Origin: Kribbella sp. NBC_00382
Lineage (GTDB): Bacteria; Actinomycetota; Actinomycetes; Propionibacteriales; Kribbellaceae
DNA: 64,000 nt
Direction: 5' to 3'
NCBI RefSeq assembly: GCF_036067295.1
Contig: NZ_CP107954.1
Coordinates: 310,001-374,000 of the forward strand
Part shown: one piece after another, positions 44,105 to 52,956 of the stretch
Layout of the letters: each line of letters starts with the position of its first letter
Numbering within the stretch: the stretch's first letter is position 1
Notes under the pieces: generated by a model
Database searches by the model: none
What the model was told of the DNA's origin: nothing
What the model saw: the letters and a program-made list of their open reading frames with translations, nothing else
Made by a program: the position numbers and the translations under genes

Positions 44105-46225
44105 TCAGCGGGTGCAGATGTTGAGGACGGACTCGCCGTACTTCATCGCCTTGGTGCGGCCGACGCCGGTGATCCGGAGCAGCTCGCGCTCGTCCGTCGG
44201 CCGGGCCTCGGCGATCGCGGTCAGGGTGGCGTCGGTGAAGATGACGAAGGCCGGCATCGACTCCTCGGCCGCCTTGTCGGCGCGCCATTCGAAGAGGGCG
44301 TCGTACAGCGCCTGGTCCATCGTCGACGGGCAGTCCTCGCAGCGGCCGAGCTTGCGGGCGGCCGGCTCGGTCAGCCCGCGACCGCAGACGCGGCACTTCG
44401 GGATCGGTACGTCGGAGCGCTCGGTGCGCGGAGTACGGGCTCGGGGTGACGGATCACGCTCGCCAGAGCGCGGAGTACGGACGCCGATCGGGTCCAGGAA
44501 ACGGGTCGGGCCGCGGCTGGCGCGGCCGCCGGGTGAGCGGGAGGTCGACCAGCTGACCGCGAGCTGACCCTTCGCCCGGGTCACGCCGACATAGAACAGC
44601 CGCCGCTCTTCCTCGACCTGGGCCGGCGTCTGGGCGTACGTGATCGGGAGCGTGCCCTCGTGGGCGCCGACGATGAAGACACAGCCCCACTCCAGGCCCT
44701 TCGCCGCGTGCAGGGTCGCCAGCGTGACCCCCTCGGCCAGCGGCGCGTGCTGGATCGACGCGCGCCGGTCGAGCTCGGCGACCAGCTCCACGATCCCCGC
44801 CTCCGGGTGGGTGGCCTTGTAGTCGGAGGCCATCGTGACGAGGGCGGCCAGCGACTCCCAGCGGTCCCGGACCGCGCCGGCCCCGGACGGCGGCTCCGGC
44901 TTCCAGCCCGCTCCGCCGAGGATGGCGCGGACGGTGTCCACGAGGTCTCCCCCGCTGTCGCCGGCCTTGGCCTGGCCACGGAGCAGTACCGCGGCCTGGC
45001 GGATCTCGGCGCGCTCGAAGAACCGCTCGGCGCCCTTGAGCATCGCGGGGATCTTGCGCTCGGCGAGGGCCTGCTCGAAATTCTCCGACTGCGCGTTGGT
45101 ACGGAACAGGATCGCGATGTCGCGCAGCGCAGTACCGGCGTCTTGGAGGCGGCTGACCGCTCGGGCGACCGCGTCGGCCTCGGCGACCTCGTCTGGGTAC
45201 TCGCGGTAGGTCGGCGTCAGGCCGGGGTCGCGCTGGGAGCGGAGGGTGACGCGGCCGGGTAGGCCGGACGGGCCGGCGGCGTCGAGGACCTTGTTGGCGA
45301 CCTCGACGATCTGCGGGGTCGAGCGGTAGTCGCGGACGAGCTTGATCACCTGGGCTTTGGGGTGGCGCTGGGCGAAGTGGACGAGGTTGGCCGGGTCGGC
45401 GCCTGCCCAGGAGTAGATGGTCTGGGCCGGGTCGCCGACCACGCAGACGTCCTCGCGGCCGCCGAGCCACAGGTCGAGCAGGCTCTGCTGCAGCGGGCTG
45501 ACATCTTGGTACTCATCTACTACGAAGGTGCGGTACTGCCGGCGGATCTCGGCTGCCACCCGCTCGTCCTCGGCGAGGATGGCGACCGCGCAGAGCAGTA
45601 CGTCCTCCAGGTCGATCCGGCCGCGCTCGAGCTTCACGTCCTCGTACGCCGCGAAGACGCGGGCGATCGTGGCGGGGTCGAAGGCAGCGAGGGCGCGGGC
45701 GGATTGCGGGGCGAGCTTGGCGTAGTCGTCGGGGCGGACGTTGCTGACCTTGGCCCACTCGACCTCGCCGGCCAGGTCGCGCAGGGCTGGGGTGTCGACG
45801 CGGACGCGGCAGCGTGAGGCCGCCTCGGTCAGCAGCGGGAACTTGCGGTCGATGATCGGCGGCAGCTCACCGCCGTACACCTTCGGCCAGAAGTACCTCG
45901 CCTGACGGAGCGCGGCCGAGTGGAAGGTCCTGGCCTGGACGCCGTTGGTGCCGAGCTGAGCGAGCCGGCCGCGCATCTCGCCTGCAGCGCGCTGGGTGAA
46001 GGTCACCGCGAGCACACGGGCTGGGTCGTAGGTGCCGGTGCGGACCCCGTACGCGATCCGGTGGGTGATCGCGCGGGTCTTGCCGGTGCCTGCTCCGGCC
46101 ATCACCACGACCGACCCGTGCAGGGCGGTCGCGACGGCACGCTGCTCGGGGTCGAGGGCCTCGAGCAGTTCGTCGGCGGACTTGCCGGCGACGGCCTGCG
46201 TGATGTTGCTCACGGACTGAGACAT
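44105..46225 (-). CDS. uvrD2: ATP-dependent DNA helicase UvrD2
   Basis: A 706-aa superfamily 1A helicase: Walker A AGAGTGKT at about 43-50, DEYQDVSPLQ, the QTIYSWAGAD region and the C-terminal motif VI region VGVTRAKGQLAVSW. A tetracysteine zinc motif (CRVCG ... CEDC) links to a C-terminal HRDC domain ending with ITGVGRTKAMKYG. This layout is specific to mycobacterial-type UvrD2. A role in DNA repair is expected. It is divergent from mycoredoxin with a 112-bp gap, as in the Rv3198c/Rv3198A arrangement. Confidence 0.93.
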   Translation of the reverse strand: MSQSVSNITQAVAGKSADELLEALDPEQRAVATALHGSVVVMAGAGTGKTRAITHRIAYGVRTGTYDPARVLAVTFTQRAAGEMRGRLAQLGTNGVQARTFHSAALRQARYFWPKVYGGELPPIIDRKFPLLTEAASRCRVRVDTPALRDLAGEVEWAKVSNVRPDDYAKLAPQSARALAAFDPATIARVFAAYEDVKLERGRIDLEDVLLCAVAILAEDERVAAEIRRQYRTFVVDEYQDVSPLQQSLLDLWLGGREDVCVVGDPAQTIYSWAGADPANLVHFAQRHPKAQVIKLVRDYRSTPQIVEVANKVLDAAGPSGLPGRVTLRSQRDPGLTPTYREYPDEVAEADAVARAVSRLQDAGTALRDIAILFRTNAQSENFEQALAERKIPAMLKGAERFFERAEIRQAAVLLRGQAKAGDSGGDLVDTVRAILGGAGWKPEPPSGAGAVRDRWESLAALVTMASDYKATHPEAGIVELVAELDRRASIQHAPLAEGVTLATLHAAKGLEWGCVFIVGAHEGTLPITYAQTPAQVEEERRLFYVGVTRAKGQLAVSWSTSRSPGGRASRGPTRFLDPIGVRTPRSGERDPSPRARTPRTERSDVPIPKCRVCGRGLTEPAARKLGRCEDCPSTMDQALYDALFEWRADKAAEESMPAFVIFTDATLTAIAEARPTDERELLRITGVGRTKAMKYGESVLNICTR

Positions 46226-46337
46226 GCGGGAACAGCACTCCGACCGACGGGGTTGGGCTACAAGGTAGAGCCACCTTATGCGGGCGCCCGGACAGTTTTC
46301 CGGCGCCCGTCCCCACGCAGAGACGGAGCAAGCCACG

Positions 46338-46577
46338 ATGGCGGCATTCACGATGTACTCGACCCCTTGGTGCGGTTACTGCCACCGCCTGAAGGGCCAG
46401 CTGAAGCGAGCCGGCATCGAGTTCACCGAGGTCGACATCGAGCAGGTCCCGGACGCCGCCAAGATCGTCGAGAAGGTCAACCACGGCAACCAGACCGTCC
46501 CCACCATCGTCTTCCCCGACGGCACCGCGATGACCAACCCGAGCATCGCCCAGATCGCCGACAAGCTCGTCGCCTGA
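46338..46577 (+). CDS. mrx1: Mycoredoxin (glutaredoxin-like)
   Basis: A 79-aa thioredoxin-fold protein with the CxxC active site in TPWCGYCHRLK and the cis-Pro in TVPTIVF. Mycoredoxin reduces mycothiol mixed disulphides in Actinobacteria. The ATG at 46338 is used, since upstream in-frame residues do not belong to the fold. Confidence 0.92.
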   Translation: MAAFTMYSTPWCGYCHRLKGQLKRAGIEFTEVDIEQVPDAAKIVEKVNHGNQTVPTIVFPDGTAMTNPSIAQIADKLVA

Positions 46578-46650
46578 ACTGATTCCCCACGCGACTCGCG
46601 GGGGTGGCCGGTGGCTGGTGAGTAGCCCGGGCGCCGTGGGACCTTGGGGC

Positions 46651-47580
46651 GTGGAATTCGAGTTGGGGGCGGTGGAGAGTTTTGTCGTGGTGACGGCGCA
46701 GCGGCATTTTGGGCGGGCTGCTGCTGAGTTGGGGATTTCGGTGTCGGCTGTCACCAAGCGGATTCAGCGATTGGAGGCAGTGCTCGGGGTGCCGTTGATC
46801 GAGCGGGACTCGGGTGGGTTTCTGGGGTTGACGCCTGCTGGGCGGAGGTTCGTGCAGGTGGCGCCGGAGTTGTTGCGGACTGCGCAGACAGCCCGGTTTG
46901 CCGCAGCGGGTGAGCCCGACAGCACGTTGAGGTTGGCAGTACCGGCCGGGGTGGGAGTGGTGGCGCCGTTGTTGCCTGCGGCGTTGGCGACGTTGGAGTT
47001 GGCTCTGCGGCACACGCATCCTGGGGTCGCTATCGAGTCGGTACCGACTGCCTTTCCGAGGCTGACGCCGGATCTGCTCGGCTCTGAGGTGGATCTGGTG
47101 CTGACCTTCGGGGCCTCGGCGGAGCCTCAGGTGCAGTCGACTCGGCTGTCTCAGACCTACCGGGTCGGTCTGATCAGCGCGCGGCATCCGCTGGCTCGGC
47201 GGCACGCGGTCGCCGTTGAGGAGTTCGCCCGGCTGCCGATGTTGCTCAGCCCTGGGCTGCCCGACGACTACATGCTTCCGTTCGTACTGGCCGACGTCCG
47301 GCCGCTCGACGAGGCGACCCTCGTCCCCATCGACGCGTCGAACACCGCGCATGTCGCCCAGCGGATCCTGCTCGGGCGCGAGGTGACGGTCGTACCGGTG
47401 GCGCTGACCGCGAACCTTCCGCCCGAGCTCAAGCGGATCGGGCTCACCGGCGTACCGCCGACGTACTACTACAGCCAGCATCGCCGCGACGATCTCCGCC
47501 CGGAACTCCGGACCGCGATCGAGCTGATGGCCGACTTCACCGACTCCATCTCGCGGGCGGCACTGGCCTTCGAGAACTGA
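46651..47580 (+). CDS. LysR-family transcriptional regulator
   Basis: A 309-aa protein with an N-terminal winged helix (FGRAAAELGISVSAVTKRIQ) and a LysR effector-binding domain. The first residues (VEFELGAVESFVVV) start with GTG at 46651; a GTG at 46618 would add 11 atypical residues. The effector is unknown. The membrane protein gene 86 bp downstream on the same strand is a possible target. Confidence 0.85.
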   Translation: MEFELGAVESFVVVTAQRHFGRAAAELGISVSAVTKRIQRLEAVLGVPLIERDSGGFLGLTPAGRRFVQVAPELLRTAQTARFAAAGEPDSTLRLAVPAGVGVVAPLLPAALATLELALRHTHPGVAIESVPTAFPRLTPDLLGSEVDLVLTFGASAEPQVQSTRLSQTYRVGLISARHPLARRHAVAVEEFARLPMLLSPGLPDDYMLPFVLADVRPLDEATLVPIDASNTAHVAQRILLGREVTVVPVALTANLPPELKRIGLTGVPPTYYYSQHRRDDLRPELRTAIELMADFTDSISRAALAFEN

Positions 47581-47666
47581 ACCGTTTCCTGCGCGGAAAC
47601 AGATCAACACCGCCGTACGCCGCTCGCTACCTTCGAATCATCGGGCTCGGGGGAAGGGGTGGAGTC

Positions 47667-48263
47667 ATGCGCAAATGGATTCTGGTCATGATCGGGGCGG
47701 TGCTCCCGTTGCTGGGAGGCGCCTCGCTCGGCAGCATCACGACGGACGAGGGATCGCACACGTGGTCTCATCCGGTCCAGCCGACGGCGTTCCTGTGGAT
47801 GTCGGTCGGCCTGATGGTCTCGCACCTGTTGATCGTCGTCGGCTACCTCGAGGTAGCTCGACGCACGACCGGCCCGGCATCGACGCTCGCCAAGGTCGCC
47901 GCGGTGGGAACGGTCGCGGTCGCCGCCTGCGAGTTGTGGTCCGGTCTGGTGGCCCGGACGGATCTGGACGCGCCGGTGCTCACGGCGCTCAACGCCGGCT
48001 ATGCCATCAGCGGCATACTCATCGCCGTCGGCACAGTCGGCAGCGGACTGGCCCTCCGGAGTACCGGATCCCGCTTCGCACTGCCGCTGCTGGTCAATGG
48101 AACGTTCTTTGTCATCGCCCTGTTGCTGCGGTCCTTCGCGGGCGACGGGGTGGGCATCGCGGCGCTCACCGTGTGGAGCCTGCTCTACTGCTGGCTCGCG
48201 CTGAGTCTGCGAGCCGCTGCCAACGAGACTCGCCCGGCCGTCGTGCTACCAGCTGCCGGTTAG
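47667..48263 (+). CDS. Membrane protein (hypothetical)
   Basis: A 198-aa protein with about six hydrophobic segments. GGGTGGAGTC precedes the ATG. No family recognised. It overlaps the 3' end of nudC by 18 bp tail-to-tail. Confidence 0.75.
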   Translation: MRKWILVMIGAVLPLLGGASLGSITTDEGSHTWSHPVQPTAFLWMSVGLMVSHLLIVVGYLEVARRTTGPASTLAKVAAVGTVAVAACELWSGLVARTDLDAPVLTALNAGYAISGILIAVGTVGSGLALRSTGSRFALPLLVNGTFFVIALLLRSFAGDGVGIAALTVWSLLYCWLALSLRAAANETRPAVVLPAAG

Positions 48264-49169
48264 TTCTTTGCCGTACCAGCCTTCGATGAGGCGGCGGGAG
48301 ATGGAGATGTTGCCGGGGAGGGCCATGGTGCCGGCTTCGACCAGGGCGGCCAGGTCTTCGCGGCTGAACCATTTGGCTTCGGCGATCTCGTCCTGGTCGA
48401 CGTTGATGGCGTAGCCGGTGGCTTTGGCGTAGAAGCCGAGCATGAGGCTGGACGGGAGCGGCCAGGGCTGGCTGCCGGCGTACTCGATCTCCTCGCCGAT
48501 GACCACGCCGGTTTCTTCGAAGACCTCTCGGCGGACGGCGGCCTCCAGGGATTCGCCGGGCTCTACGAAGCCGGCGAGGGTGGAGTAGCGGCCCTCGGGC
48601 CACGCCTCGTTGCGGCCTAGTAGTGCTCGGTCCTGGTCGTCGGTAACGAGCACGATGATCGCCGGGTCGCTGCGTGGGAAGTGGTTGAGGCCGCAGGTTG
48701 GGCAGTGCCGTACGTGGCCTGCGTCGACCACCTCGGTATGGGCTCCGCAGTTGGCGCAGTGGGTGTGTACTGCGTGCCAGTTGCCCAGCCCGACCACATT
48801 GACCGCGATCCCGGCCTCCCGGTCGTCCAGTACTCCGCCAACCTCGCGCAGGCCGGCGTACGAGTCGTCTGGCTCTTCACTGACCAGTACTGCGAACACG
48901 GCGCGCCCGTCGGCCGTCATCCCGGCTCCTGCGACACGGTCGATGCCCAGGAAGATGCGGATGCCGTCAGGGGCGGCAGCGGGCGGTACCAGGCGGAGCG
49001 CCGTACGGTCCTCGACTACTGCCAACTTGTCGCCGGCCACCAGCGCCACCTGGGTGTCTGCAGCGGCCCACGCCTTCTCCAGCCACTCCACGTCTCGCCG
49101 TCGGTCAGCAGCTCGGTCCAGCACGGAGCGGGACAGCGACAGGGAACCAGGAACGATCGAATAAGCCAC
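48246..49169 (-). CDS. nudC: NAD+ diphosphatase NudC
   Basis: A 307-aa protein with a zinc ribbon (HCANCG ... CPTCG), a Nudix box GFVEPGESLEAAVRREVFEE, and the NudC-specific SQPWPLPSSLMLGF. NudC hydrolyses NAD(H) and removes NAD caps from RNA. The GTG at 49169 is chosen since residues further upstream are atypical. Rv3199c is the mycobacterial counterpart, also next to mycoredoxin and uvrD2. Confidence 0.93.
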   Translation of the reverse strand: MAYSIVPGSLSLSRSVLDRAADRRRDVEWLEKAWAAADTQVALVAGDKLAVVEDRTALRLVPPAAAPDGIRIFLGIDRVAGAGMTADGRAVFAVLVSEEPDDSYAGLREVGGVLDDREAGIAVNVVGLGNWHAVHTHCANCGAHTEVVDAGHVRHCPTCGLNHFPRSDPAIIVLVTDDQDRALLGRNEAWPEGRYSTLAGFVEPGESLEAAVRREVFEETGVVIGEEIEYAGSQPWPLPSSLMLGFYAKATGYAINVDQDEIAEAKWFSREDLAALVEAGTMALPGNISISRRLIEGWYGKELTGSW

Positions 49170-49212
49170 GGCTTCAACGTATCTCGACTGGCCACCATGA
49201 GAGCATCCCGGC

Positions 49213-49926
49213 ATGAGTATTCACATCGCCGCCGAGAAGGGGCAGATCGCGCCACGCGTGCTCTTCCCCGGGGATCCACTGAGGGCCAAGTGGATCGCTG
49301 AGACCTACCTGTCCGACGTCACCTGCTACACCGAGATCCGGAACATGTTCGGGTTCACCGGCACCTACAAGGGTGAGCGGATCTCCGTGCAGGGTTCCGG
49401 CATGGGTCAGCCGTCGGCCTCCATCTACGCGAACGAGCTGTTCGCCGAGTACGACGTACAGACCCTGATCCGGGTCGGTACCTGTGGTGCGCTGACCGAG
49501 GCCGTCCGGGTCCGCGACGTGATCGTGGCGATGTCGGCGAGCACCGACTCGCAGATGAACCGCCTGCGCTTCCACGGCATCGACTACGCGCCGACCGCCG
49601 ACTACCAGCTGCTGCGCGCTGCGGTGGACGCGGCCGAGGCGGCCGGACTGAACGTGCATGTCGGCCAGGTGTTCTCGGGCGACCTGTTCTACAACGACCG
49701 GCCCGACCTGGTGTCGCGCACGGCGGAGTACGGCGTACTGGGGATCGAGATGGAGGCGTCGGCGCTGTACACGCTGGCCGCCAAGTTCGGCCGCCGGGCG
49801 CTCGGCATCATGACCGTGTCGGACCACCTGATCACCAAGGAGGAGACGACCGCCGAGGAGCGGCAGACGACCTTCTCGGAGATGATCACGATCGCCCTCG
49901 ATGCTGCGATCGAGGTGCCGGTCTGA
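49213..49926 (+). CDS. deoD: Purine nucleoside phosphorylase DeoD-type
   Basis: A 237-aa hexameric-type phosphorylase. The residues fit the family: [11 protein letters not shown] at 20-30, [16 protein letters not shown] and the catalytic Asp204 in [10 protein letters not shown]. It cleaves purine nucleosides with phosphate in the cytoplasm. It overlaps the lipoprotein gene by 4 bp. Confidence 0.95.
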   Translation: MSIHIAAEKGQIAPRVLFPGDPLRAKWIAETYLSDVTCYTEIRNMFGFTGTYKGERISVQGSGMGQPSASIYANELFAEYDVQTLIRVGTCGALTEAVRVRDVIVAMSASTDSQMNRLRFHGIDYAPTADYQLLRAAVDAAEAAGLNVHVGQVFSGDLFYNDRPDLVSRTAEYGVLGIEMEASALYTLAAKFGRRALGIMTVSDHLITKEETTAEERQTTFSEMITIALDAAIEVPV

Positions 49927-50507
49927 AGCGGGTCGCCGTCGCACTGGTGAGCACTGCCCTGCTCATCGGTACTACGGCCTGCTCCGGATCGGACGACAAG
50001 AAGACCTCCGATTCCCCTCAGCCGAGCTCGGGAGAGACCTCCGCAGGCTCCACCACCGAGCCTGCGTCCCAGCCCAGCGACAAGCCTTCCGACCCGGTAC
50101 TCGCTGACCTCACCGCGACTCAGGTGGTCGCGGGGCTGGCCAAGGGCGGGTACAAGTGTGGGGCGGACGGCACGTACGCGATCTGTACTTCGGGCACAGT
50201 GGCCGTCTGGGTGCTGACCGGGGCCCACCCGCGGCCGCCGGTGGTGTCGCTGCACGCGACGGGCAAGAACCTCACCGCGATCCGGGACGAGGTCGGCAAG
50301 CAGTTGCCGAAGGTGCTGGAGATCGCGCACATCAACCCGCGGACCCCGTTCACGGACTGGTTCGGCAACCTGGGCACCGTCGAGCGGTCGACGACGATCG
50401 GCGATTGGCAGATCGACTGGTCCACCGAGACCACCGACACCGAAGACCCTGGTGCCCACCTGACCCTGGTGGACAAAACCTGCAAGGTGAACTGCCAGGC
50501 GGAGTAA
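49923..50507 (+). CDS. Lipoprotein, probable CTG start
   Basis: A 194-aa lipoprotein. Read from CTG at 49923, the N-terminus is (M)[19 protein letters not shown], a complete signal peptide with lipobox TTAC, then a Ser/Asp/Lys/Pro linker and a globular domain with four Cys. From the first standard start (GTG 49947) the positive n-region would be lost. GAGGTG lies 5 nt before the CTG, and the CTG overlaps the TGA of deoD as CTGA. No family recognised for the globular part. A terminator follows. Confidence 0.75.
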   Translation: MKRVAVALVSTALLIGTTACSGSDDKKTSDSPQPSSGETSAGSTTEPASQPSDKPSDPVLADLTATQVVAGLAKGGYKCGADGTYAICTSGTVAVWVLTGAHPRPPVVSLHATGKNLTAIRDEVGKQLPKVLEIAHINPRTPFTDWFGNLGTVERSTTIGDWQIDWSTETTDTEDPGAHLTLVDKTCKVNCQAE

Positions 50508-50514
50508 TTCTTCT

Positions 50515-50553
50515 GAAGAACCGCCGTCGAGGCTTCCTCGACGGCGGTTCTTC
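50515..50553. terminator. Bidirectional terminator
   Basis: An 18-bp perfect inverted repeat with a 3-nt loop, followed by GTCTTTC on (+), between two convergent genes. Confidence 0.9.
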
Positions 50554-50563
50554 GTCTTTCAGG

Positions 50564-51244
50564 TCAGGAGCTGCCTGCGGCGCCGGCAGAGCTGGCTACG
50601 ACGATGGCTGCGGTTACTGCTGCTTGCATTTCCTGGACGGCCTTGCGGACAGCGGCAGCGGCCCAGTCCGACTCGGAGATCTCCTTGGCGCGTTGCTTGA
50701 GGGCCCTCTTGTCCACGGCGCCGGTGACGATCTTCGGGACTACGTTCAGGGCGCTGAGCAGGGCGATCAGTGCTGCGGTGCGCTCGTCAGGCTGGGTGCC
50801 CAGCTTCAGGACGTTGTCCAGGCCGGTACGGACCTCTGCCTCATGCCGTGCGTCTTTGGCCGGCCAGCGGGTGACCGGGAACAGGCCGAGCACCTTGCCC
50901 TTGTCCTGCTCCAGCACGCCGCGCTCCGCCAGCCTGGCGAGCACCTGGTAGCGCAGGTTGTTGGACAGCTTCTTCATCAGGTCCTTCGGCCGGGCACCCG
51001 GCTTGGTCGCCAGCAGAGCGAGCCGCTCGTCCAGTACGGCGTCCCCGGTCGGCGTGGTGTCCAGTACCTTCAACCGCCCGGCCTTGACCGTGTCACCGGC
51101 CTCGGCGATGTCTACCTTGCCCAGCAGCGTCAACTCGATCAGCACGGCTCCACCGAGCGCATAGTCGAGCCCGGGCGACCCGGTGACGGGCTTCCCGCTC
51201 TCGTCGTCGTACAGGAGCAGCGCGAGGTCCTCTGCGATCAACAT
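50564..51244 (-). CDS. GOLPH3/VPS74-like (GPP34) protein
   Basis: A 226-aa helical protein with the GPP34 features: MLIAEDLALLLYDDESGKP, GLDYALGGAVLIELTL, the DERLALL stretch and the NNLRYQVLARLAERGVLE helix. Eukaryotic relatives bind phosphoinositides at the Golgi; the bacterial function is unknown though common in Actinobacteria. The ATG at 51244 matches the family start; an in-frame ATG at 51280 is possible. Confidence 0.87.
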   Translation of the reverse strand: MLIAEDLALLLYDDESGKPVTGSPGLDYALGGAVLIELTLLGKVDIAEAGDTVKAGRLKVLDTTPTGDAVLDERLALLATKPGARPKDLMKKLSNNLRYQVLARLAERGVLEQDKGKVLGLFPVTRWPAKDARHEAEVRTGLDNVLKLGTQPDERTAALIALLSALNVVPKIVTGAVDKRALKQRAKEISESDWAAAAVRKAVQEMQAAVTAAIVVASSAGAAGSS

Positions 51245-51311
51245 GTCACCAACGTAGGACGCCTCCACCCGCCCCGACATCCGCCGCGCGGACTACCTGC
51301 GGCATCCGCCC

Positions 51312-52262
51312 TCAGTAGTGGTGACCGTTGAGCAGTACGGGTTCGTCCAGCGTCTCCGCCAGCTCGGTGAGGAAGTTCGGCGAGAAGTAGTACCAGCGGA
51401 TGCTCCGTACCTTCCCGTCCTCGGTAGTGAGCCGCATGAGGTCGTTGACCACCGCCACACCGTCCTCCACTCTCCGGATGACCAGCACGGCCTCACCCCA
51501 CACCTCCTCCACAGTCGCCGCGTACCGGTACGGCGTACTCGGGTCCAGCGTGTGCTCGATCGACCCGCTCCTGATCTGCTCCGCCCCGTCCTCCGTGAGC
51601 ATGCCGAGGATCTCGCTGTCCGCATCCGCCAGTAGCAGCGCAGTGAGCCTCGGTACGTCGTACGCGGTGAACGCCTCAGCTACTGCGTCCAGCAGTCGCC
51701 TATCCGGCTCAGCCCGCACCTTGAGCGCAGTACTGCGATCAGGCGCCTCCAGCCGTCCTCTCCCCCGGTGTAGTGCGGCCTTGACCGCGCCAGGCGTAGT
51801 ACGGAGTACGTCGGCCGTCTCCGCGAGCGTGAACCCGAACAGGTCCTTCAACGCCAAGGCAGCCCGCTCCTGCGGCGGCAGCAAGGTCACCAACTCCTTC
51901 CATGCGTCCCGGACCTCGACCGGGTCAGCAGTAGCCGGTGCTGCTGAGTCCGGGAGCTCTGCCGGCACCGGGTGGCGCCTGCGGTAGCTGTCGACGTACG
52001 TGTTGGTGGCAACCCGGAACAGCCAGGCCCGTGGCTTCTCGATCGGGCTGTGCGCCTGCGCTGCCTGGGTGAAGGCTCTAGTGAGCGACTCCTGGACCAG
52101 GTCCTCGGCATCGAAGGCATTGCCGGTCAGGTGGCGACAGTAGGCGTACAGGTCGCGACGGAGCGGCTCCAACCGGTCCAGGAACTCCTTGCGCGCCTGC
52201 CGGGCCGCCTTGATCGCGGGGAGGTCGAGTGCGTCGGTCACACCTACATCCTGAATCGTCAT
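51312..52262 (-). CDS. ECF-type sigma factor with C-terminal SnoaL-like domain
   Basis: A 316-aa protein. Sigma region 2 (about 30-95) contains AYCRHLTGNAFDAEDLVQES and PRAWLFRVATNTYVD. Region 4 (about 135-185) contains LPPQERAALALKD and TPGAVKAALHRGR. The remaining 120 residues form a SnoaL/NTF2-like domain, as in SigJ/ECF41-type factors where this extension modulates activity without a classical anti-sigma. GGAAGGGG precedes the ATG. It is divergent from the siderophore genes. Target promoters unknown. Confidence 0.87.
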   Translation of the reverse strand: MTIQDVGVTDALDLPAIKAARQARKEFLDRLEPLRRDLYAYCRHLTGNAFDAEDLVQESLTRAFTQAAQAHSPIEKPRAWLFRVATNTYVDSYRRRHPVPAELPDSAAPATADPVEVRDAWKELVTLLPPQERAALALKDLFGFTLAETADVLRTTPGAVKAALHRGRGRLEAPDRSTALKVRAEPDRRLLDAVAEAFTAYDVPRLTALLLADADSEILGMLTEDGAEQIRSGSIEHTLDPSTPYRYAATVEEVWGEAVLVIRRVEDGVAVVNDLMRLTTEDGKVRSIRWYYFSPNFLTELAETLDEPVLLNGHHY

Positions 52263-52329
52263 ACCCCTTCCGACGGGGTGGCGCGGCTCTGGGATACGGG
52301 TCACTTTCAGTGGACTGTCGGGCAGTTGG

Positions 52330-52348
52330 TAAGGTTAGCCTTAGCTAA
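52330..52348 (+). promoter_or_regulatory. Iron box (IdeR/DmdR-type operator)
   Basis: The 19-mer TAAGGTTAGCCTTAGCTAA matches the DtxR-family consensus TTAGGTTAGSCTWACCTAA at 17 of 19 positions. It lies 37 bp upstream of the desC start, so the pair should be repressed when iron is sufficient. Confidence 0.85.
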
Positions 52349-52384
52349 TCAACCGCCCTCTGATGTAGCGACTGGAGTTTCTCC

Positions 52385-52954
52385 GTGCCCACCTTCCGCC
52401 GTTTCGCCGCTGGGATCGGCACTCTGAGCCTGCGGCCACTCGACCTCGCCACGGACGTGCCTACGCTGCACAGCTGGGTCACCCAGCCTTATGCGCAGTA
52501 CTGGGGACTGCTGACCGCCACTGTCGACGACGTACGCACGGAGTACGAGCGAATCGAGCGCACTGGCTATCACCAGGCATTACTGGGTATGCACGACGGG
52601 CGGCCGGCGTTCCTGATGGAGCGGTACCTGCCTGCCCACGACCCGGTCGGCGAGCTGTACCAGCTGGCGCCGGGTGACATCGGCATGCACGTCTTGGTCG
52701 CGCCGCCCGAGCAGCGCGTGCCCGGCTTCACCACCGCCATCTTCGAGACGATCCTCGACTACCTGTTCAGCGATCCGCAGGTCGATCGCGTCGTGGTCGA
52801 GCCCGACGTCCGCAACACCAAGATCCAGGCCCTGAACCAGCGGATGGGGTTCCGCAAGCACAGCATCGTGACGCTGCCCGACAAGCAGGCCTGGCTGAGC
52901 TTCTGCACCCGCGACCAGTACGCCGAGGCGACCCGGATGAACGAGGCAGGCTGA
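52385..52954 (+). CDS. desC: Siderophore acyltransferase DesC/IucB-like
   Basis: A 189-aa GNAT-fold protein of the IucB/MbtK/DesC family, with HSWVTQPYAQYWGL, GDIGMHVLVAPPEQR and RVVVEPDVRNTKIQALNQRM. DesC acylates N-hydroxycadaverine in desferrioxamine synthesis; N-hydroxylysine is the alternative substrate in aerobactin-type pathways. The GTG start is preceded by GGAG. An iron box lies upstream and desD follows 2 bp later. The symbol is based on the pairing with desD. Confidence 0.85.
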   Translation: MPTFRRFAAGIGTLSLRPLDLATDVPTLHSWVTQPYAQYWGLLTATVDDVRTEYERIERTGYHQALLGMHDGRPAFLMERYLPAHDPVGELYQLAPGDIGMHVLVAPPEQRVPGFTTAIFETILDYLFSDPQVDRVVVEPDVRNTKIQALNQRMGFRKHSIVTLPDKQAWLSFCTRDQYAEATRMNEAG

Positions 52955-52956
52955 CC

